DNA of 5,114 nucleotides from Actinomycetota bacterium (GTDB lineage Bacteria > Actinomycetota > Humimicrobiia > Humimicrobiales > Humimicrobiaceae): contig JAMCVO010000667.1 in the NCBI GenBank assembly GCA_023475715.1, positions 1-5,114 on the forward strand. The letters are read 5' to 3'. The translations under genes were made by a program, and so were the position numbers. Under the pieces are notes generated by a model that saw only the letters and a program-made list of their open reading frames with translations, made no database searches and was not told the origin of the DNA. Positions 1 to 5,114 of the stretch are shown here, piece by piece. Within the stretch, counting starts at the first letter, position 1. Every line of letters starts with the position of its first letter.

Positions 1-65
1 TCACTGCTGCAGCGCTCATAAGAGCAATTACAATTCTTTAAATTTGATTCTTTTCTGCATTCCAT
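1..65 (-). CDS. Small Cys-rich protein, DUF6485-like (partial, 3' end outside window)
   Basis: The reading frame opens with ATG at 65-63 and stays open to the window edge, giving 21 complete codons: MECRKESNLKNCNCSYERCS plus one further Ser. Four cysteines fall at residues 3, 12, 14 and 19, with a CxC pair. From memory this closely resembles the N-terminus of the DUF6485 family, short (about 60-70 residue) proteins that begin MEC.KE.NLK.CNC and carry further cysteines downstream. The family has no function known to me; the cysteines suggest metal or Fe-S binding, which is inference. The start is supported by AAGGA at 76-72, six bases upstream. It follows cobO by 32 bases with no terminator between them, so it is probably the next gene of the cobalamin operon, or of a transcript reading through it. 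With only about a third of the protein visible, the family call is moderate. Confidence 0.6.
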   Translation of the reverse strand, partial: MECRKESNLKNCNCSYERCSS

Positions 66-67
66 TT

Positions 68-76
68 CTCTTCCTT
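68..76 (-). promoter_or_regulatory. Ribosome binding site of the Cys-rich ORF
   Basis: The minus strand reads AAGGAAGAG and then AA directly before the ATG at 65-63. The AAGGA core sits six bases from the start codon, a good Shine-Dalgarno spacing. It is the best ribosome binding site in the operon after that of cobT, and it is the main argument that the truncated small ORF is a real gene. Confidence 0.6.
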
Positions 77-97
77 AATATCTTTTAAAAAACTCTA

Positions 98-646
98 TCA
101 GTATTCCAGCCCTTTTTTAGCACAAATTCCATCCCGGAAAGCATGTTTTATCTCTTTCATCTCAGTAACGGTATCGGCCATTTCAATAAGCTCCTCAGGA
201 GCGTTGGAACCCGTCAGTATAATAGACGCACCTTCCGGTCTGTTGTTTATAAGTTCTTTAATTTCATTAAAAGTTATTAAATTAAAATTCAGCAGGTTGA
301 TAATTTCATCAAGGATAATAAGATTGTAATCGCTGTTCTTTATTTTTTTAAGCGAATAATCAATTGCAGCGCTTGTCTTTTGCCTGTATTCATCGGTTAT
401 AACAGGTTTGCCATCTCTGTATTTTATGAAACCTTCCCCAAGCTGCTCTATCTCAACAAAAGGCCTGAGACATTCCAGCGATTTAAGTTCTCCTGTATTC
501 ATAGTACCTTTAATATACTGGAGAATAAGCACTTTCTGTTTGTGTCCGGCAGTGCGAAGGGCACATCCAAGAGCGGCGGTAGTTTTTCCTTTTCCGTTCC
601 CTGTATTGATTAAAACAAGACCCTTATTTTCTCTATTATCATCCAT
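98..646 (-). CDS. cobO: Cob(I)yrinic acid a,c-diamide / corrinoid adenosyltransferase (CobO/CobA/BtuR type)
   Basis: This 182-residue protein transfers the 5'-deoxyadenosyl group of ATP to the cobalt of a reduced corrinoid, forming the upper ligand of adenosylcobalamin in the cytoplasm. The family P-loop GNGKGKTT lies at residues 16-23, followed by AALGCALRTAGH. A Walker-B-like LDEI lies at 112-115 and LTG at 144-146. The C-terminal block EMKEIKHAF..GICAKKGLEY (162-182) is typical of the family and is complete. The length matches CobO/BtuR proteins rather than the unrelated PduO or EutT adenosyltransferases. The gene follows cobS after an unusually long 209-base gap and precedes the Cys-rich ORF by 32 bases. 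The ATG at 646 is the first possible start, because in-frame TAA codons lie just upstream. No convincing Shine-Dalgarno is visible. Depending on nomenclature it could be called btuR or cobA. Confidence 0.95.
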   Translation of the reverse strand: MDDNRENKGLVLINTGNGKGKTTAALGCALRTAGHKQKVLILQYIKGTMNTGELKSLECLRPFVEIEQLGEGFIKYRDGKPVITDEYRQKTSAAIDYSLKKIKNSDYNLIILDEIINLLNFNLITFNEIKELINNRPEGASIILTGSNAPEELIEMADTVTEMKEIKHAFRDGICAKKGLEY

Positions 647-855
647 ATTAATTTATTATCCATATTGTTAATGTCCATAAGTATGCAGCTTATCGATAAA
701 TAATTTAATTCACATTTACATATTTGCTTTATTAATAAATTAGAATAACAATTGTTTCCCTCAAATAAATAACATATTAATTTTTTAAATAATTTGTCTC
801 AGAAATAATTTATATTCCATAAAATTAAAATATTTTGCATAAACCTGATTCGATA
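647..855. other. A+T-rich gap between cobS and cobO, no gene seen
   Basis: This 209-base stretch is almost entirely A and T. On the minus strand the longest ATG-led frames are 13 residues (from 'ATGCAAAATATT') and 22 residues (overlapping the cobO start out of frame), and neither looks coding. I see no GC-rich stem followed by a T run, no tRNA-like fold and no second B12 box. A palindrome AACAATTGTT and a near-duplicate ATATGGATAATAA / ATATGGATGATAA at the cobO start are the only local patterns. A weak internal promoter could hide in such sequence, but I cannot support one. Confidence 0.6.
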
Positions 856-1737
856 CTAAAAATATTTTATCATTATATAACATAAGAAAAGATAAAAAAC
901 TTCCATAATCTCTACAAGAGCACCGATTGCATCCCCGGAAAGATTTCCTATTTTCTTTACAAAGAACTTACCCAATAAATATGTGAATAAATAGACAAGC
1001 AAAATCAGCACAACAATTTTAATGACCGGAACCAGCATGAACGACAAATTTAAATCAAGGTTAACAACTTTAAATAATTTTAAACTTAAACCTGAATAAT
1101 TAAGAGAGTAACTGCCTTTAAAGAAAAAACCAAAAAGTAAAGCATACATTAAAAATAAATAAAACAGGTAAAAAGTTGAAATAACGAATACTTTTTTATT
1201 GCCGTCGTTGATAAAAGATCTGGCCAGGCTGCCTTCTCTTTTCAATCTTCCGTATTTATTAAAATTATAGTTGATCGTCCATCTCCCAAATGCAGGCATA
1301 AAGCATATCAGCATCAGGGTTCCGTAAATATCAGAGCTCCCAAGTTTTATTAAAATATAAAAAAATGCAAATTTTAATGCAAATAAAAAAATCAGGGCAA
1401 GTACTCCGAAAGCTCCTATGTCACTTTTTTTCATTATCTCCAGTATTTTGGTTTTATCGGATTCCCCGCAAAAAATACCGTCAATGGTATCACTTAAACC
1501 GTCGAGGTGCATGGCGCCGGTAATTAAAACCTCAAAACCTATTGTCAGGATTACACATGCAATTAAAGGCAGAACAAAGCTTACCGCAAAGTAAAATACT
1601 GCGCACATTAAGCCAATAATAATGCCGGTAAGAGGAAAGTAATAAGTTGTCTTCCAGAATTCCTGCTTCTTTAAATATAATCTCTGCGGAATCCTTATAA
1701 TTGTTAAAAACCCTAAGGCGTTTAAAAAAGTTTTCAT
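856..1737 (-). CDS. cobS: Adenosylcobinamide-GDP ribazoletransferase (cobalamin synthase)
   Basis: CobS joins adenosylcobinamide-GDP to alpha-ribazole or its 5'-phosphate, closing the nucleotide loop of cobalamin; it is an integral membrane enzyme. The 293-residue product has the family N-terminus (FLNALGFLTIIRIP) and the signature HLDGLSDTIDG at 77-87, whose Asp79, Asp83 and Asp86 are the expected metal/pyrophosphate-binding acids. It also has the IMKKSDIGAFGVLAL block (101-115), PAFGRW (148-153) and the C-terminal LSGDAIGALVEI (266-277). Hydrophobic segments lie near 36-75, 108-130, 185-207, 236-258 and 275-291. It is longer than the usual 245-260 residues; the extra length appears to lie around 180-235, between the conserved blocks. 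It starts 38 bases after the cobU stop, with only a poor Shine-Dalgarno. This gene is unrelated to the cobaltochelatase subunit also named CobS. Confidence 0.95.
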   Translation of the reverse strand: MKTFLNALGFLTIIRIPQRLYLKKQEFWKTTYYFPLTGIIIGLMCAVFYFAVSFVLPLIACVILTIGFEVLITGAMHLDGLSDTIDGIFCGESDKTKILEIMKKSDIGAFGVLALIFLFALKFAFFYILIKLGSSDIYGTLMLICFMPAFGRWTINYNFNKYGRLKREGSLARSFINDGNKKVFVISTFYLFYLFLMYALLFGFFFKGSYSLNYSGLSLKLFKVVNLDLNLSFMLVPVIKIVVLILLVYLFTYLLGKFFVKKIGNLSGDAIGALVEIMEVFYLFLCYIMIKYF

Positions 1738-1775
1738 CTTTAAAATTTATCTGCCAAAAACCAGTTATTTAATTA

Positions 1776-2360
1776 TCATTCTTTTAATTTCTTCCTTAAT
1801 CCGGCTATAAAGAAGTATGCCTCATCTGAAACTGCCGCAATTTGTTTATTGACCGCGCCCATTAAATCCCTGAAGATCCTGCCCAGCGGATAAGGCGGAA
1901 CCAGTCCCATGCCGACTTCATTTGAAACAATAACAAACTTCAATCTGCTTTTTTTTGTAAGCTCAAGAAATTCTTTAAAAAATATTGTCACCTCATCTTC
2001 GATTTTCTTCTCAAGACTATTTTTGATTATCTCAAGCTCATCAAGCCTGTATTTATGAATTAACCTGAAAAGTAAAATTGTTATGCAGTCTATCAAGACA
2101 ACTTCATATTTTTTTTGCGCAATATTTTTTAAAACTTCTTCATAGTCCTTCAGTTCCGGAGTACTGCTCTCAAATTCAAAAGTCGTCCATGTAGCAGGCC
2201 TTCTTGATTTGTGAACTTCAATCCTTTTCTGCATTTCTTCATCGATAATTTCAGCAGTGGCAATATAAGCTATATTTTCAGCCAGCTGTTTTGCCAGTTC
2301 CTCCGCATAGGAACTTTTCCCGCTTCTTGCGCCTCCAAGTAAAAAGTATATATATCCCAT
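1776..2360 (-). CDS. cobU: Bifunctional adenosylcobinamide kinase / adenosylcobinamide-phosphate guanylyltransferase
   Basis: CobU phosphorylates adenosylcobinamide and then transfers GMP from GTP to make adenosylcobinamide-GDP, the substrate of CobS encoded next. The 194-residue protein has the Walker A motif GGARSGKS at residues 9-16. VHKSRRP at 49-55 contains His50, the counterpart of the guanylylated histidine of the Salmonella enzyme. The Walker-B-like VLIDCIT lies at 88-94, and the family block VSNEVGMGLVPPYPLGRIFRD at 145-165 is followed by GAVNKQIA. Length and N-terminus match the family, and a stop codon four codons upstream of ATG 2360 fixes the start. The segment after the Walker B (ILLFRLIHKYRLDELE) is more divergent than usual. 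The gene lies 85 bases downstream of cobT. There is no close Shine-Dalgarno, only an A-rich run with AAAGGA about 20 bases away, so translation may be weak or coupled. Confidence 0.95.
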   Translation of the reverse strand: MGYIYFLLGGARSGKSSYAEELAKQLAENIAYIATAEIIDEEMQKRIEVHKSRRPATWTTFEFESSTPELKDYEEVLKNIAQKKYEVVLIDCITILLFRLIHKYRLDELEIIKNSLEKKIEDEVTIFFKEFLELTKKSRLKFVIVSNEVGMGLVPPYPLGRIFRDLMGAVNKQIAAVSDEAYFFIAGLRKKLKE

Positions 2361-2445
2361 TTCTTTATTTTATTTAATTATCCTTTTTTTAAATATTGTT
2401 TTTTAATCATTGATCCTTTTATTTTACTACATTAAGTGCCGCTCA

Positions 2446-3513
2446 TTAACTGCTTTTTTCGGAAACCCCTGCTTCTTTAAAAGTAGCCATCTCATTAAAA
2501 ATTTTAACCGAAGCTTCCGCAAGCCCAATTCCCAATGCAGCTCCTGTTCCTTCTCCAAGCCTCATATCAAGATTAAATAATGGCTTTAAACCAAGTTTTT
2601 CCATCATTATTCTGTGTCCTCTTTCAACGGATTGGTGCGAGGCAATCATATATTCTTTTGAAGCCGGACATATTTTTTCAGCTATTATTGCCCCTGCACC
2701 AGAGATAAAACCATCTATTACAACCGGGATTTTCATATAAGCCGCACCAATAATTAAACCTGCAATACCCCCTATTTCAAAACCCCCGACTTTTGATAAT
2801 ATATCAAGTCCATCATTGGGGTCAGGTTTGTTCAGGTTAATAGCTTTCCTAATCACTTCAATCTTATTTGCTAGTCCTTTATCATCAATGCCAGTTCCGT
2901 AACCTGTAACCATTGAGGGATCGACTCCTGCAGCAACTGAAATTATAGCCGAGCTTGGAGTTGTATTACCTATCCCCATATCTCCTGTTCCGATTATTTT
3001 TGCTCCTTTTTTTACGTATTCTTCTGCTATACAAATCCCGGAAATTATCGAAGAAACAGCTTCTTCCATAGTCATAGCCGGTCTCTTTGCCATATTTTTT
3101 GTCCCGTAACCGACTTTTTTTATTATCAAAGACGGGTTACTCTCCAAATCAACTGCAACACCCATATCCACTACAACCACTTCTGCCCCTATATGTTTTG
3201 ACAGCACGTTGATACCTGCACCGCCATTTAAAAAATTATATACCATTTGAGGAGTAACCTCTCTCGGATATGCACTGATACCCTCATCAACAACACCATG
3301 GTCAGCTGCCATAGTAAATATATATTTTTTATCCAGAACAGGCTTAAGATTACCCGTTATTCCGACAATTTGCCTGGCAAGTTCTTCAAGCCTTCCCAAA
3401 CTTCCAAGCGGCTTGGTTAGATTGTCCAGTTTTTCCTGTGCCAGATCATAATACTTTTTCTCGGGAATTTTAATCCCGGCAGTTATTGATTTTAGTTTTC
3501 CAATATTTTCCAT
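2446..3513 (-). CDS. cobT: Nicotinate-nucleotide--dimethylbenzimidazole phosphoribosyltransferase
   Basis: CobT transfers phosphoribose from nicotinate mononucleotide to the lower-ligand base, giving the alpha-riboside 5'-phosphate used by CobS. At 355 residues it matches the family length (about 350). Visible blocks are LTKPLGSLGRLE (32-43), MAADHGVVDEGISAYPREVT (68-87), FLNGGAGINVL (94-104), GTGDMGIGNTTPSSAI (175-190), DGFISGAGAI (267-276), SHQSVERGH (292-300) and MRLGEGTGAALG (317-328). Glu321 in the last block corresponds to the general-base Glu317 of the Salmonella enzyme. Asp178 sits where that enzyme has a Glu. It is the first gene after the riboswitch and the only cob gene here with a strong ribosome binding site. 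It is not the cobaltochelatase subunit of the same name. The base it uses (dimethylbenzimidazole or another benzimidazole or purine) cannot be read from the sequence. Confidence 0.97.
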   Translation of the reverse strand: MENIGKLKSITAGIKIPEKKYYDLAQEKLDNLTKPLGSLGRLEELARQIVGITGNLKPVLDKKYIFTMAADHGVVDEGISAYPREVTPQMVYNFLNGGAGINVLSKHIGAEVVVVDMGVAVDLESNPSLIIKKVGYGTKNMAKRPAMTMEEAVSSIISGICIAEEYVKKGAKIIGTGDMGIGNTTPSSAIISVAAGVDPSMVTGYGTGIDDKGLANKIEVIRKAINLNKPDPNDGLDILSKVGGFEIGGIAGLIIGAAYMKIPVVIDGFISGAGAIIAEKICPASKEYMIASHQSVERGHRIMMEKLGLKPLFNLDMRLGEGTGAALGIGLAEASVKIFNEMATFKEAGVSEKSS

Positions 3514-3520
3514 CTTGTTT

Positions 3521-3526
3521 CCTCCT
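3521..3526 (-). promoter_or_regulatory. Shine-Dalgarno of cobT
   Basis: AGGAGG on the minus strand lies seven bases before the cobT ATG at 3513. It is a perfect anti-16S match and fixes the cobT start. Its strength contrasts with the A-rich, poorly matched sequences before cobU, cobS and cobO. It lies about 65 bases beyond the terminator, so the riboswitch most likely acts on transcription rather than by hiding this site. Confidence 0.85.
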
Positions 3527-3573
3527 ATGTTTAATGTTTTTAATTCGAAATTATTTTATTTTTTAAAAACTTA

Positions 3574-3589
3574 GGATCTTTAAAGACCC
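3574..3589 (-). other. Short hairpin in the cobT leader, after the terminator
   Basis: On the minus strand GGGTCT-TTAA-AGATCC can form a six-pair stem with one G.U pair and a TTAA loop. It lies just downstream of the terminator T tract and would be at or near the 5' part of any read-through message. The T run after it (TAAGTTTTT) is weak and displaced, so it is not a convincing second terminator. It could be incidental. Confidence 0.25.
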
Positions 3590-3590
3590 G

Positions 3591-3639
3591 TAAAATAAAA
3601 AATCCTTAATACTCCAAACTTGCTGAAGTATTAAGGATT
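3591..3639 (-). terminator. Intrinsic terminator of the cobalamin riboswitch
   Basis: On the minus strand the arms AATCCTTAATACT (3639-3627) and AGTATTAAGGATT (3613-3601) are perfectly complementary over 13 bases around a 13-base loop. They are followed at once by TTTTATTTTA. A long perfect stem with a T tract, ending about 78 bases before the cobT start, is a standard Rho-independent attenuator even though the stem is A+T-rich. Its 5' arm shares seven bases (3633-3639) with the upstream antiterminator hairpin, so the two cannot coexist. Confidence 0.9.
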
Positions 3640-3664
3640 ATAAGCCCATATTTTTATAATCCTT
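3633..3664 (-). promoter_or_regulatory. Antiterminator hairpin
   Basis: On the minus strand AAGGATTATAA (3664-3654) and TTATAATCCTT (3643-3633) form a perfect 11-bp stem with a 10-base loop. The 3' arm takes seven bases of the terminator's 5' arm, and the 5' arm shares three bases with the P13-like hairpin upstream. The inferred logic is that, without ligand, this hairpin forms and transcription proceeds into cobT. With ligand, P13 docks and disrupts the base of this stem, freeing the terminator. Confidence 0.75.
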
Positions 3665-3681
3665 CTCTTTCCGCGAAGAAG
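3662..3681 (-). promoter_or_regulatory. P13-like hairpin with L5-L13 kissing loop
   Basis: On the minus strand CTTCT (3681-3677) and AGAAG (3666-3662) form a five-pair stem around the loop TCGCGGAAAG. The GCGG in that loop is complementary to CCGC within the aptamer's CCCGCCGC (3802-3795), the segment that corresponds to L5. In this riboswitch family the L5-L13 kissing contact is what couples ligand binding to the expression platform. The position just after the aptamer and just before the antiterminator fits that role. Confidence 0.65.
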
Positions 3682-3698
3682 TGCATATTTTGCATTAA

Positions 3699-3853
3699 AA
3701 GGCAGGTCTTCTGGCTTCCGGATCATGCTACTTTCCAGGCCTTCCCGCCAGTCAATCTGGCAGTGGCATAAACTGGATTTCGTCCCCGGTAACAGCGGCG
3801 GGCCCGCGTTCGAATTAAACGAACTTCCCTATTAATCTCATCAAGAACCTTTT
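3699..3853 (-). promoter_or_regulatory. Cobalamin riboswitch aptamer
   Basis: The minus strand matches the cobalamin riboswitch consensus (Rfam Cobalamin type) in order. The 5' closing strand AGGTTCT at about 3850-3844 is followed by AATAGGGAA (3833-3825). A hairpin GTTCG/CGAAC lies at 3824-3808, and an L5-like CCCGCCGCTGTTA runs from 3802. The B12 box TGCCACTG lies at 3768-3761, a perfect GCCAG/CTGGC hairpin at 3761-3747, GCGGGAAGG at 3748-3740, and AGCCAGAAGACCTGCC at 3716-3701. The 3' AGACCT pairs with the 5' AGGTTCT with a one-base bulge. The aptamer senses adenosylcobalamin or a related corrinoid and sits upstream of four cobalamin genes in the same direction, so feedback repression of the operon is the clear reading. 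The subclass and preferred ligand form are not settled by sequence alone. Confidence 0.95.
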
Positions 3854-3904
3854 AAATTATGAATTACTTATCCTTAAAAAGGTAAATAATTATTTTTACT
3901 GATT

Positions 3905-3940
3905 AAAAAGAACAATTAAAACAGGGAATTGTCTTTCCCT
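3905..3940 (-). terminator. Possible weak terminator after eno
   Basis: On the minus strand AGGGAA (3940-3935) and TTCCCT (3928-3923) form a six-pair stem with a six-base loop. GTTTTAATTGTTCTTTTT follows. It lies about 84 bases past the eno stop and is the only hairpin there with a T-rich tail, so it may end the eno message. The tail is interrupted and the stem is short. It also lies downstream of the better promoter candidate, which weakens the call. Confidence 0.3.
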
Positions 3941-3954
3941 AACTAATCTATATA

Positions 3955-3982
3955 AATATATAGGATTTAAGTTTCAAGTCAA
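3955..3982 (-). promoter_or_regulatory. Candidate sigma70-type promoter for the cob operon
   Basis: On the minus strand TTGACT (3982-3977) is followed after 16 bases by TATATT (3960-3955), close to -35 and -10 consensus. Initiation near 3948 would give a leader of about 95 bases before the aptamer. In DNA this A+T-rich, TATA-like strings are common, so the -35 match is the main support. A promoter closer to the aptamer (for example TTTACC with CATAAT, spacing 19) is an alternative. Confidence 0.4.
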
Positions 3983-4023
3983 TATGCTTTCAGGTACTTT
4001 TTTAAATAAGACAGCACATTACC

Positions 4024-5114
<1,091 letters not shown>

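Noticed and set aside
380..671. Plus-strand open frames of 77-87 codons inside and beyond the cobO gene
   Set aside because: They lie almost wholly antisense to a well-conserved adenosyltransferase, have no ribosome binding site and no recognisable motif. They are shadows of the real gene.
647..855. A small gene (13- and 22-codon frames) between cobS and cobO
   Set aside because: The frames are very short, A+T-driven and without motifs; one overlaps the cobO start out of frame.
3591..3664. The nested inverted repeats as a transposon end or a repeat element
   Set aside because: The arms overlap in the manner of a terminator/antiterminator pair, sit directly behind a cobalamin aptamer, and end in a T tract; no transposase or target duplication is seen.

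Overview
The window is a single-strand block: every gene I can support lies on the minus strand and is read from high to low coordinates. In transcription order it holds the 3' part of an enolase gene (eno), a roughly 510-base control region with a cobalamin riboswitch, then cobT, cobU, cobS and a cobO/btuR-type adenosyltransferase. It ends with the first codons of a small cysteine-rich protein cut by the left edge. The DNA is strongly A+T-rich. The enolase is of bacterial type and cobT has a textbook AGGAGG ribosome binding site. The combination suggests an A+T-rich, B12-dependent bacterium, probably an anaerobe; the enolase C-terminus looks Firmicutes-like, but I cannot place the lineage with confidence.

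Control region (about 3514-4023). The minus strand carries a complete cobalamin aptamer: an AATAGGGAA block, a TGCCACTG B12 box, GCGGGAAGG, and an AGCCAGAAGACCTGCC 3' end. Next come a P13-like hairpin whose loop can pair with L5, an 11-bp antiterminator-like hairpin, and an overlapping 13-bp intrinsic terminator with a T tract. The overlaps imply a transcriptional OFF switch: high cobalamin leads to termination before cobT. A possible promoter lies between eno and the aptamer.

Operon. CobT activates the lower-ligand base to the alpha-riboside phosphate. CobU makes adenosylcobinamide-GDP. CobS, a membrane protein, joins the two. CobO adds the upper adenosyl ligand. Together these form the late, nucleotide-loop half of B12 biosynthesis, which serves either de novo synthesis or salvage of cobinamide. 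No cobC-type phosphatase, cbiB or corrin-ring genes are visible. The last gene resembles the short Cys-rich DUF6485 family, whose role is unknown to me.

The window is mostly well-known biology. The points most worth a second look are the detailed riboswitch expression platform, the Cys-rich small protein at the operon end, an Asp in place of the usual Glu in the CobT GEMGIGNT-type motif, and a 209-base gap inside the operon before cobO. I found no evidence of a novel defence, mobile or RNA system.
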